Shown in pieces: positions 1 to 9,654 of a stretch of DNA of 64,000 nt. The position numbers and the translations under genes are program-made. The notes beneath the pieces were generated by a model. The model worked only from the letters and a program-made list of their open reading frames with translations. It had not been told where the DNA came from and did not search any database. The stretch covers positions 75,480,001 to 75,544,000 of the forward strand of contig CM043698.1 of NCBI GenBank assembly GCA_023935145.1, read 5' to 3'. The stretch comes from Bretschneidera sinensis. Taxonomy: Eukaryota; Streptophyta; Magnoliopsida; Brassicales; Akaniaceae. Numbering within the stretch: the first letter of the stretch is position 1; every line of letters starts with the position of its first letter.

Positions 1-885
1 CAAAATACTTTAGCATTAGTTATCATCTTTAACAATCTCTAATTTCTTCACGAACCATAAAATTTAATTATTATTTTTATCATCGTAATTATAAAAATTA
101 TTATTATTATTACTATAATAATGTTTTATAATTATAAGAATAACAATTATTATTATAATAAAAAATCAAAATAATTATTATCACTATTATAATAATTATA
201 ATTATTCAAAATAATAATAATTTGTTTTTATCATTAATATAATAGTACAATTATCATTACATTTATAAAAATAATAACTATTATCATTATTTGTTGATAT
301 ATTATTATAATAATAATTATTATTTATTTTTATTATTTTAATTCCTATTCTAATAGTAATAAATAATAGTTATTATTAAATTATTATTTTATCATTATAA
401 TTATAATAATTAGTATAATTACCATAATAATATATTTATAACTGTAATAATAATTATTATAATGATAATTATTGTTGTCATATTTAAAATTATAAATAAT
501 AATAATTATTATTATCATCATCATTTTAATATAAGATAATTATAAAAAATAATATTAATATACGTATTATTATAATTATGATAATAATAATTATTATCAT
601 TATGACTATAATATTATTATAAATGTGATAACAATTATAATTATAATTAATATAATAATTATTATGATAATAAGAAATAATATTATTATAATAATATTAT
701 AAAAAATACTATTATTATAATTATGATAATAACAATCATTATCATTATTATTGTAGTTATTATATTTATTATTATAATTATAATTATTTGTTATTACTAT
801 GATAATATTATTATTATAAGAAAAAATTATTTTTAATAATATTATAATAATTATTACTATTATTAAAATTATTTTTATTATTCAA
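1..885. repeat. AT-rich AAT/ATT low-complexity tract
   Basis: Nearly the whole stretch is built from A and T in short blocks of ATA, ATT and TAA, with almost no G or C and no reading frame of note. It looks like a decayed trinucleotide (AAT/ATT) microsatellite that has been repeatedly expanded and mutated. It ends where runs of A give way to mixed sequence near 890. Confidence 0.85.
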
Positions 886-1522
886 GGGTAAAAAGGAAAA
901 GAAAAAAAAATTGTCGCACATGAGTGGGATAAATTCTATCACATGGGGGGAGGTAGGATAAAAATGGTGTGATTAGGATTAATTTAACTCTATTTTAATC
1001 CCACATAAATAGTAAATCCCTCGAACCAAACGAAAGTTAACTAATCATATGAGTTTAAAATAGTCCAATCGCACTTTAATCCCACCAACCAAACAAGCGC
1101 TCAATGAACTCAAATGACGATTGGTAGATGCAATAACTTATCCATAAATTTTAGTAAGTGCTATTTATGAGGGTATTTCAACGCCCAAGTCAACAATTTA
1201 TGATAAAAACTATATTTAAAGAGATATTTGAGTATTAATTTCCAAAAATGATTATGATAATCTAAATGTTCTTTTGTAGTGAAAAGGGAAAGAGATAGTT
1301 ATTAATAACGGATTATTTGAATCGTTTGATGGAGAATTAATGGACAATCGGTATCATACTATAGGTTTAGTATAGTTTTACCATTTTGTCCTTAAACTAT
1401 TTTTAACCATTTTACCCTTGATTGACAAAATGACTAGTTTACCTTTGATTGTGTCATATGTCCTCTTTTGAACGGAGAATGGATTTTTATGTCGTGGTAT
1501 TTAGGTTATTCAATGAAATGTT
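886..1522. other. Intergenic, no gene seen
   Basis: Ordinary AT-rich intergenic DNA with short frames only. The phrase ccaaccaaacaagcgc near 1084 resembles text seen at ends of some plant DNA transposons, but I could not find a matching inverted end, so no element is called. Confidence 0.5.
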
Positions 1523-1910
1523 AAAATAATAGGTTAATATTTTTCTCTTTTGAGTTATACCATTAGTAACAAAAAAAAATTAACTTTTAAAATCAAACAA
1601 TTTCTCCTTCAATTTTGGAGCAATAACAAATTGACTCATCTGTCTAATTCTTGTGTTAATTATATTGGATCTTTTCACACATGCACATATATGACATAAG
1701 AATGCAGATCATTTTGCCATATTATCCTCACATATTCGTATACTTTTACCACACGTGTGAAAATCTATTAGATTTAATTAAGGAATTGAACGAATGATAT
1801 AATTTGTTACTGCTCCAAAGTTAAAAGGGAGATTATTTGATTTTAATGTTTAATAGACAATTTGTTACTCGTTATAAAACTCATTGGGTAAAAATTAGAT
1901 TATTATTTTC
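1523..1910. mobile_element. Foldback / MITE-like element with long imperfect inverted arms
   Basis: The left arm (about 1523-1632) and the right arm (about 1800-1910) are imperfect reverse complements. The best-matched part pairs the left phrase tttggagcaataacaaatt with the right phrase aatttgttactgctccaaa. Matching continues outward through aaaatcaaa and the gagttat and aaaataat blocks. The arms of about 110 bp enclose about 165 bp with no coding capacity. I see no clear target duplication. A non-autonomous DNA transposon of the foldback or MITE kind is the simplest reading. Confidence 0.55.
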
Positions 1911-3014
1911 TATAGGTCGCTTTATTGATTATTATAGTAATATACGAAAAAGTTTAGTAAATTGTTCATTTACCACTAATCATGTTGGTACTGACACATT
2001 AGACATACTCATAGTTGATAGTATTTAGATTCTTCAATAAAACATTCTGAAGTAAACTTAATTATAACTATATTATCTTATTAGATAGCAATTATTTGGT
2101 CTAACTTTCGTTTATGTTGTAGGCAATCAAAAGTGCATTTTGAACCATTATGTGTAAGAAGTGTTTTAAAGTTAAAAATTAATTAGCATCAAGTAAAGAT
2201 TGTGTTAAAAATCTTATAAAAATAAGATGAAAACTTGTTTGGTTTATTAAATTATAAAAATACTTTTAAAAATCAAAATTACTACAGGAGGGTGTAGGGA
2301 CTCAAACCCTTGGTTAAGGACGTGTCCCACTACACCAAAGCATAGGGAACAATTATTTGATGTCTAAATAACTTTCTTAAATTAAATCATTATAAAATAT
2401 GAATAATAATTATGATAATTTTAATTGATATTATCATTAATTTAATAGTAACAGAAAATGTGGGTTTGTAATTGCAATTAAAATCTTCTTAGATGAATAA
2501 TTTAATTTTAAATTGTATCCAAATTTCAATAGCAATCATTGCCCTTGAAAGAAAAATTGATCATAGCAAAATTTAATTAAGTTTTTATATTGGGAAGTGT
2601 GTAAATTCTCAAATTAATTTTGTCAATATATTTTTATAAAAAATATAATGGATTAAAAAAAAATGCAAAATGTACCTAGCATCTAACAGAACAATTTAAT
2701 ATAGCTCTGATTTTGGCCAAAATCAGATAATTTCAAGTTACTTTCAGTATTCAACCTAAAGGCACACTCCTTTTCTCTTGTATAGTTCTCTCACACTCAT
2801 AGCTGATTATCTGCTCTGCTCTCTCCTTCTCTCATAGTTCTCTCTCTCTCTCTCTCATAGTTTGATTGTTGATGACTAACAGAACAGTGTCGCTAATCTC
2901 TCATTTTGAGCTGGGTAATACATATTTCTTCCCAACTTTGTCTTTTTTTTATTATTATTTATCATTTGTTTATGGAAGCTTTTACTTTTGTTAGAATAAA
3001 AATGTTGGATACAA
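1911..3014. other. Intergenic flank left of the nested cluster
   Basis: AT-rich sequence without a supportable gene. It holds a CT-rich microsatellite (about 2820-2862, tctctctctc) and the tRNA-like relic listed separately. Together with 40668 onward it is the original insertion site of element D. Confidence 0.5.
2291..2336 (-). other. Shortened tRNA-like relic or SINE head
   Basis: Read on the minus strand, this 46-nt segment begins GGTGTAG and ends CTACACC, which pair as a 7-bp acceptor-like stem. An A-box-like TGGTGTAGTGG overlaps the start. A B-box-like GTTTGAGTC follows 30 nt later and differs from the GWTCRANNC consensus by one C-to-T change. It is too short for an intact tRNA because the anticodon arm is largely missing. 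It may be a truncated tRNA pseudogene or the head of a tRNA-derived SINE. Confidence 0.35.
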
Positions 3015-3520
3015 TGTTTTGATGTCGAGGGATCGTTGTTGACTCGGGGTCAACTTCTTGGGATTTGCACAAGCAAGAGAAGTGAACTAATAGGTCCACG
3101 AAGGGAGAAGGAGGGGAAGCCTCCGAGGATGCTCGGAAATTCTTGTCAATATGAGGGTACAAAAGAAAGGGGTATGTAATTCGTGTAGTGGATTTGTGAA
3201 GAAATGAAGCGTATCTCTTGAACCTATGTACCTTTGGCCATTTATAGCCTTCTGAGGGGAGGTCGGCCACGTGGGAGGGATGGCTCCATCCCTGTGATCC
3301 CGTGTTTCTACAGTGAAGTCTCACTCGCGTGCTCAGACGATCGCGTGTTTAGGCGTGGTTTGGTCCGCTAATTGTACTTTGACGTGGCGATTGTATGATT
3401 TGTTCATTCCACGTGTATTTTGTTGTGAGACAGAAGCCAAACACGTGTCAGTGACCTATTGGTGACAGGGAACTCCATGTGTCGATGATCTATTGGTTAA
3501 GGGTATTATGGGCTCCATCA
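3015..3520 (-). repeat. D 3' LTR (left end of the element)
   Basis: About 506 bp, matching 40165-40667. In plus orientation it starts tgttttgatgtcgaggg (2 bp longer than its partner) and ends ggctccatca. The block gcctccgaggatgctc is also found in the LTR of element E, so D and E belong to related families. Confidence 0.85.
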
Positions 3521-3540
3521 TAGGCCCCCTACTTCCTTAG
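3521..3540 (-). other. D polypurine tract
   Basis: On the minus strand the sequence ggaagtagggggccta lies directly before the 3' LTR start TGATGGAG. It is the plus-strand primer site for reverse transcription. The equivalent tract in element E is at 57969-57984. Confidence 0.7.
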
Positions 3541-3699
3541 GCATTCGTGTGCTTCGAGAAAGTATGGTGTGACTTTTGTGTCGTGGCCGTGTGTTTGTGC
3601 TTAGGTGTGATGAGCGGTTGCCCATAAGGATATCGAGAAACGAATGATCTATGCCCTCAGTCTGGGAGATCTTAGGCCGAGTGTAACTCTCACGCTTGG

Positions 3700-4385
3700 C
3701 TTTGAAGGTTTTGGTCCAAGCATGTGACAAGCAGCTCACACGTTCGAACTTGGAGATGTTGGACCGAGCATATGACAAGCAGCTCACATGCTCGGACTTA
3801 GAGATGTTGGACCGAGCATGTGATAAGCAGCTCACATGCTCGAACTTGGAGATTTTAGACCGAGCATGTGACAAGCAACTCACATGCTCGGACTTGGAGA
3901 TTCTGGGCCGAACATGTGACAAGTAGTTCACACGCTCAGACTTGGAGATTCTAGGTCGAGCATGTGATAAGCAGCTCACACGCTCAGACTTAGTGATTTT
4001 AGACAGAGTATGTGACAAGCAACTCACATGCTCGGACTTGGAGATTCTGGGTTGAGTATGTGACAAGTAGCTCACAATCTCGGACTTGGAGATTTTAGAT
4101 CGTGCATGTGACAAGCAGCTCACATGCTCAGACTTGGAGATTATGGGCCGAGTATGTGACAAGAAGCTCACACGCTCAGACTTTGAGATTTTAGACCAAG
4201 CATATGACAAGCAGCTCACACGCTCGGACTTAGAGATTTTAGGCCGAGCATGTGACAAGCAGCTCACACTCTCGGACTTGAAGATTTTAGACCAAGCATG
4301 TGACAATCAGCTCACACACTCAAACTTAGAGATTTTAGACTGAACATGTGACAAGCAGCTCACACGCTCGGACTTGGAGAATTTT
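3700..4385. repeat. 48-bp tandem array, each unit a hairpin
   Basis: Fourteen copies are spaced exactly 48 bp apart (the gacaagc landmark runs from 3726 to 4350). A typical unit contains cgagcatgtga, then an 8-nt loop caagcagc, then tcacatgctcg, which is a perfect 11-bp inverted repeat. Because 48 is divisible by 3, both strands show long open frames with 16-residue repeats. These frames are by-products of the array rather than genes. The array lies between the 3' LTR and the aORF promoter. Confidence 0.9.
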
Positions 4386-4565
4386 AGGAGACTTTTGGGC
4401 TTCTCTTTTCTTGGTTCTTTTATTCTTAGGCTCCTCTGGACTTCTTCCTTCTTGGGCTTTTTCTTTAGACCAACTAGGCTTCTTCTCTTTGGGCCCCCAA
4501 GGTCCTTTCTCTTTTCAAGGCCCTTTAGGGTTTCTTCATTTTTATGGTGTCAAACTGCATTAAAT

Positions 4566-4587
4566 GGGGGGGGGGGGGGGGGGGGGG
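4566..4587 (+). repeat. Homopolymer of 22 guanines
   Basis: An uninterrupted G run at the foot of the repeat array, about 270 bp upstream of the aORF TATA box. It could fold into a G-quadruplex. The length may also be a sequencing or assembly artefact, since long G runs are error prone. Confidence 0.8.
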
Positions 4588-4854
4588 AGGCTACTTTTGA
4601 GTGGCGACGTGCATTTATTTGTTTATCTATTTTTTGCCTAGGGGAGAGAGAACGACAGCTTGTGTATAGGAGACATCATACCATTTTGGCGGTTAGAGCT
4701 TTGGGGAGAGTAAACAGTGCCTTGGGTATAGGAGGCATCATACCTTTTTGGCAGTTGGTGCTTTGGGGAGAGCAGACGGTGCCTTGGTGACATCAAGGGT
4801 CACGTCTCTTCAGCTGTGGGGAAGTTAATGTCCCTCGTTCCTGATGCCTTTAAC

Positions 4855-4892
4855 CCTATATAAGGGTGGTTTCTTCCTTTCTTCTACTTATT
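4855..4892 (+). promoter_or_regulatory. TATA box and start region of D antisense gene
   Basis: The sequence ctatataagg is followed about 20-30 bp later by a pyrimidine-rich stretch (ttcttcctttcttctac), the usual layout of a plant pol II core promoter. It faces the aORF. Element E has the same arrangement at 59163. Confidence 0.55.
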
Positions 4893-6338
4893 TCACTTTT
4901 TAGTTTTGATTTTTTGCGAGAGAAAGAAACTTGAGAGCGCGTGGAGTCAGTTTGAGGATTTGGAGGTCTTGGTAGATCGCTCAGAGTCTCTTTTGGGATC
5001 TAAAAGAAGGTGCTCGGAGTCAGTGGAGTCAAGGGCGGTGACTGTTGGAGAGATGCTAGTTACGAGGAGACCAAGGCCACGTACTACGATTATCCCTTTG
5101 GTGAGTCTTCCTGTCCTTTTTACCATGTCTGAACCTAGAGTTAGTAGTGGTAGTGAGGACAATGGAGACCTGTCATAGGAGCTATAAGAGGCCATAAGTA
5201 TCTTTTCCAGTGAGGATGAATCCTCTCTAGAGGTCGTTCCTCGGGAGGGTCAACTCACTATGGTCCCCTTCATCCTTGAGAAGGAGGATGAAGAAAGTAA
5301 GGCGGGGGGCCACTTCTGAAGAGGAGGATAAGGCCAACCATACCCTAGCGGAGATTAGGGGTGACATGGCCTTAGAGGAGAAAGAGGAATGGTCGTTCGC
5401 GGCCAACTCCATGCCCAGTGTGGTAGGAGAGGGGCAACTTCAAGTAATAAGGAGGGTCTATCGTATCCTGGTAGAGTATGCCCTAAGGGTACCAGAGGGT
5501 GGAGAGAGGGCATGTGATGCTCTCTCGAGCCGTGTGCTTTATGAGCTATGCATTTATAAACAACACATGAAGGCCAGGCTCAGGTTTCCTCTCTACTCTT
5601 TTTTCTGCACAGTGCTAAGATACTTCGGTATAGCACTGTGCCAATTGGTGCCCAACTCAGTGCGGCTCATTATGGCTTTCATAGCTGTTTCTATGGAAGT
5701 GGGAGGCGTGATGAACATCAACATCTTCAAGACCCACTTCCAGATAAGTAAGCACGAGGAGACCAGGTGGGTGGTGGTCAGCTCGAGGGCCAAGAGAAGG
5801 GTGCTAAAGAAGAAGCTGTCTTCCATCAAAAAATGGAAGAAGTCATTCTTTTACATTTGGAGTGTCGAGAGCTTCAATGTCCCCCTCCGCTCGAACCTTG
5901 ACCATGCGGGCAAGTGTAAAAAGCCTCACGTCCTACACTAAGAGCAGGAGACGTTGAAAGCAATGCTGGTCGCGCCCCTGGACATACAAGTTCTTTACGA
6001 CAAAGAAGAGCTGGCAAGGCGAGACCTCTGCCCGGTCTGCCCTATGGCAAATATGGAGGATGGTAATCTCATCTTTGTTTTTAGTTAACTTTTATTTGTT
6101 TTTCCAATATTTTGATTTACTAATGCTTTTTCCTTGTACAAAGATGGAGTTGGCTGCCAAAGCCAACGAGAGGGCCAAGAAGATGGCCAAGGAGAGGAAG
6201 AGGGCTTTCGAGGGGAAGGACGCAGCCCTGGCCCAAAGGCAGAAAAAGAGGACTCGAGCATCCTCTCTCATCCTTCTCGCAATGAAGAGCTCTCCAAGGC
6301 CTCCTCCCCAACCGAGGGCTTCACTGACGAGCCCCCTG
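4893..6338 (+). pseudogene. D antisense gene (aORF), 5' half, Transposase_28-like
   Basis: The longest open part (5276-5941) contains a segment of the type described as putative gypsy-type transposon domain (Pfam PF04195): LRFPLYSFFCTVLRYFGIAL followed by QLVPNSVRLIMAFIAV and NIFKTHF. Despite that name it is not a DDE transposase, and its role in the element is unknown. Exon 1 ends at 6062, and a GT-AG intron lies at 6063-6143. Exon 2 starts with a Lys/Arg-rich, Glu-rich segment (from 6144) likely to form a coiled coil. Element B interrupts exon 2 at about 6338, and the gene resumes at about 33784. Internal stops and a frameshift near 5180-5280 show decay. The homologue in E matches exon by exon. 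Confidence 0.75.
6063..6143 (+). other. Intron 1 of D aORF
   Basis: GTAATC at the 5' end and TACAAAG at the 3' end with a T-rich body (81 nt). The equivalent intron is present in E at 61805-61902, which supports it as real splicing of the antisense transcript. Confidence 0.55.
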
Positions 6339-6519
6339 ATTACGCTCAAACTAATACGCGGTTATTGTATATAGTTGAGGTGTTGATCCCACTAGGAAAA
6401 GCAAACTACAAGGGAATGTGTAAACCTTAACACGAACGATAAAGATCAACTGAGAGAATCTGAGTTTTGATAATAAAGCAATGTGAAAAAATTGTGTAAA
6501 TATAATGAAGAATATAATG
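6339..6519 (-). repeat. B 3' LTR, left fragment
   Basis: In plus orientation it starts tgattacgctc and matches 27740 onward. It is cut at 6520-6524 (gagag) by insertion of element A and resumes at 17471. The homologous uninterrupted text aatggagagataacaagg at 27920 confirms the cut. Confidence 0.85.
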
Positions 6520-6524
6520 GAGAG
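6520..6524. repeat. TSD gagag of element A (left copy)
   Basis: Identical to 17471-17475. The empty site in B's other LTR contains a single gagag followed by ataacaagg. Confidence 0.9.
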
Positions 6525-8172
6525 TGATGAGAGTCATAAAATGCATCTAAACAATACTTAATTGTTAACATTTTAGGGTTGATCTCGGTCGTAATCGCAC
6601 TTTTACATGTTGATAACTCTCAAGTGATATTCATAAATCATTGACTTAATTCGATGCATTTTCAGGTGCTTTGAGTACAAAAGAGATAATAAAGCGATCC
6701 ATGTTTAAAGCACCAAAAGATCTTGGGTGTCGGTGCTCGTTTTTGTCCAAGGTTTAGACGTGTGAAAACATGATTCAAAGATGGTTAAAGTCTAAACTAA
6801 GGCTGGAGTAATAAATTACAGTAAGTTAAAAGACTGCACACAAGTGTGTGCATCACTTTGGAGCAAGTTAAGGGTAGGCACACTAGTGTGTGCACTTCTG
6901 CATACAAGCTGAAGGAGTTTCACTGAATTGCCAGAATTTCCCGTACAGATCAATCATCTTTGCAGATTAAACTGTATTGATGTAGGAAGAACCAGATGAT
7001 GAACTATATATGCTTAGAAAGATCCGGAAGTCTATTTTCTGGAGAATTTTACGGTTCGTAAAAAGGATTTTTCTAGAGAAAGTTATGGCAGTTTTAGTGG
7101 AAACAGTTCAGGCCAGCACAGCAGGCCCAGACGCACAGCAGGCCCAGGCGCACAGCACGGCCCACTCGCCTCTTGACCGGATTAGGGCGAGCAAATGACA
7201 TTCTCCAAGACCAAAACACCCCCCTCATGCTCTATAAATATATCTTTATGGAGTGTGCAGCTGGGCATTGAAGAGAGAAAGCAAGGAAGAGAGAAAAAAG
7301 AGAGGATTCAAGGGATCCAAATCCAACATTCTTCCATTTTATTTCTAAGTTTTCTTTGGTTGCAAATCAAGGGGAGAACATCCATATTGTTCATCCACCT
7401 TGAACTCCATGGCCAAATCAAGGGGAGAGCATCCTTATTGTTCTTCCACCTTGATTTCCATGGCCAACTAATCATTTTACAAGGGAAAGGGATGAATCTT
7501 TAGGGATTTCTTGTTCTTTATTTCTTGTTCTTGATTCAGTTGTATGGATTTATTGTTAAATATTGTTTATGAATTATTCATTGATTAAGTAAGAAGATTT
7601 GAGTTCATGTGATAGATGTAATTTTTATTCTTCTTCTTTTAGACTCTCTTAATCCGGTGATTGCATCCTTCTCCTCCATTGAGGTTGCTTGGATGTGATT
7701 GATTCCGGTAGATTTATCTTATTGATTGTCCATTATTGCGATATTGTCTTTTAAGATATATTGTCATTTCTTGATAATCTTTAAGATCGGTCATGTGTGC
7801 ATGAACCGAAATCAATGATTAATTCGTAGCAATTATATAACAGTTGTAAATGTGCTTGATTGAATATATTCCGATTGCTTGTTTGGTAGTTGAAACTTGC
7901 AATTGAGATAAAATCAATTGAATCAAGAGTGGAAATAGGGAACAAACCTAAGGAGGATTCCCGAAACCTTGTTATTTCTCATTTATATTTCATTTACATT
8001 TACGCAATTTTCCTTTACATTATTTCACCATCAAAGCTCAAAAATCTTGAGTTTAACTTTTATCGTTCGTTTGAAGGTTCACACATTTTCCTTTGTACTT
8101 AACTTGTTTCCCTGTGGAATCGACACCCCAAAGCCGTACTACAATAACCGTGTTATGCTTTGGGCGTAATCA
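6525..8172 (+). repeat. A 5' LTR
   Basis: 1648 bp, starting tgatgagagtcataaaatgc and ending gggcgtaatca. Near the middle it holds a promoter (GC-rich motif cluster, then TATA). Short frames inside it (for example 7195-7503) recur in the 3' LTR and are not genes. Confidence 0.93.
7110..7240 (+). promoter_or_regulatory. A LTR promoter: GC-rich oligomer cluster and TATA
   Basis: Two adjacent copies of a cagcaggcccaggcgca-type oligomer (7115-7160) stand out from the AT-rich LTR. About 60 bp downstream is tctataaatatat (TATA at 7233), followed by a purine-rich transcribed leader. The 3' LTR repeats the arrangement (TATA at 16531). Confidence 0.6.
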
Positions 8173-8177
8173 AATTT

Positions 8178-8195
8178 TGGCGCCGTTGCCGGGGA
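8178..8195 (+). other. A primer-binding site
   Basis: tggcgccgttgccgggga lies five bases after the LTR end. This is the primer site known from Athila and related plant elements, usually assigned to tRNA-Asp. Confidence 0.85.
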
Positions 8196-8339
8196 AACGC
8201 GCTTAAGTATAAGGAAACTTGTCAACTTTGAGTGTGACGGTAAAAAAAAAAAACCAAAAAAAAAAATTGTAAATATTTTTCTTTTCAGCAGTTTGTAAAT
8301 ACGACAATATTATTCCTTTACTTTTGTTTTGATTTTCTA

Positions 8340-8695
8340 ATTTTCTTTTATTATTATGTTTTTATTTATTTGTTTATTATTTTATTCTGTTTTTATTTAT
8401 CTGTTTATTATTCTGCTTTTTATTTATTTGTTTATTATTCTGTTTTATTTATCTGTTTATTATTCTGTTTTTATTTATCTGTTTATTATTCTGTTTTTAT
8501 TTATTTATTTATTTATTATTCTGTTTTATTTATCTGTTTATTATTCTGTTTTTATTTATTTGTTTATTATTCTATTTTATTTATCTGTTTATTATTTTGT
8601 TTTTATTTATCTGTTTATTATTTTGTTTTTATTTATTATTCTGTTTTATTTATTTGTTTATTTATTCTGTTTTATTTATTTATTCCCCCTCTAAA
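8340..8695 (+). repeat. T-rich tandem tract in A leader
   Basis: Repeats of tttatttatctgtttattat and variants. Frames across it give hydrophobic Phe/Tyr/Leu repeats and are artefacts of the composition. It lies in the untranslated leader directly before gag. Confidence 0.85.
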
Positions 8696-8706
8696 TTAAT
8701 TGGTGC

Positions 8707-9654
8707 ATGCTTAGACCGAGAGATTCGCGAGGTAGATTCATTAGAGGACCCGAATTAGAGTTACCCTCTCATTCCACCTCCATTGGTGAAACCTCGCCTA
8801 GATCAAACCATAGTGCACCCCCTTCAGAGAATTTAGAGGATTTTGTTAACATGGCTGAAAATCCTAATGAGAATGGTGCTAGGACACTTAAAGATTACCT
8901 ACATCCTAGCCGGATAGCCACACCATCATGCATTATGTTTCTAGCCAATACCCGTCATCAAGATTTTAAAACAGGGATGATACAACTTCTCCCTACTTTT
9001 CATGGCATGGAAAACGAGAACCCCTATGTGCACATTAGAGAATTTGAGGAAGTAGTTGCGACTTTCCATAGTCACGATGCAACTGATGATATTGTGAGAC
9101 TCAAGTTTTTTCCTTTCTCCTTAAAGGATAAAGCTAAGAGTTGGTTATACTCGCTGAGACCACGATCAATTGGGTCATGGAATGAGATGACCCAAGTCTT
9201 TTTTAACAAGTACTTCCCTCAACATAAGACTAACACTTTGAAAAGACAAATCTCCACCTTTGCACAAAAGGAAAACGAGACTTTGTATTAGTCTTGGGAG
9301 AAATTTAAAGAGCTGTTAAGTATGTGCCCACATCATGGGTATGAAAATTGGCGTTTAGTGAGCTATTTCTATGAGGGTCTTACCTATAGAGAATGCCAAT
9401 TTGTTGAGATGATGTGTAATGGAGAATTTCTGCAAAAAGACCCTGATGAGGCTATTGAGTACCTCAATGAGCTCGCTGAGAAAGCTTACACATGGACTGG
9501 ACCTAGTGCTACTGAGAGCACAAATAGGTCACGACCTAGTGGTGGAGGAATCTACCATCTTAGGGAAGAGGATAACCTCAAGGCCAATGTCGAAATGCTT
9601 ACTAGAGAGTTGGAGGCATTAAAAACGAAAAAACCAACACACATGGTTAATTAG
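8707..9654 (+). pseudogene. A gag (capsid part), two in-frame stops
   Basis: Gag forms the particle that packages element RNA. The frame starts at ATG 8707. It has the retrotransposon gag core (LKFFPFSLKDKAKSWLYSL, then SWNEMTQVFFNKYFPQHK). A TAG at 9289-9291 replaces the CAG (Gln) still present in element B. A second TAG at 9652-9654 sits just before the zinc knuckle, which is read in the following segment. Everything stays in one frame with pol, so these are point mutations. Translation would stop after 194 residues. Confidence 0.85.

Noticed and set aside
3010..3014. Clean TSD for element D
   Set aside because: acaat is present on both sides, but not directly next to TG and CA ends in the same phase, so I do not claim it.
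3518..4306. 262-codon open frame on the minus strand with 16-residue repeats
   Set aside because: The frame is open only because the 48-bp unit is a multiple of three. The plus strand is open too. No start context or homology.
3700..4385. Regularly spaced palindromic repeats resembling a CRISPR array
   Set aside because: There are no unique spacers: the units are contiguous copies of one 48-bp sequence inside a plant retrotransposon.
6334..6338. TSD of element B as ccccc and cctcc
   Set aside because: Requires one mutation in the TSD and one in the LTR end. Plausible but not shown.
7195..7503. 102-codon frame repeated at 16493-16801
   Set aside because: Lies in the A LTRs and is repeated only because LTRs are repeated. 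It spans the TATA box and transcript start.
8356..8699. Two long frames rich in Phe, Tyr, Leu that look like membrane proteins
   Set aside because: Low-complexity T-rich repeat in the leader of A; overlapping frames give the same composition.
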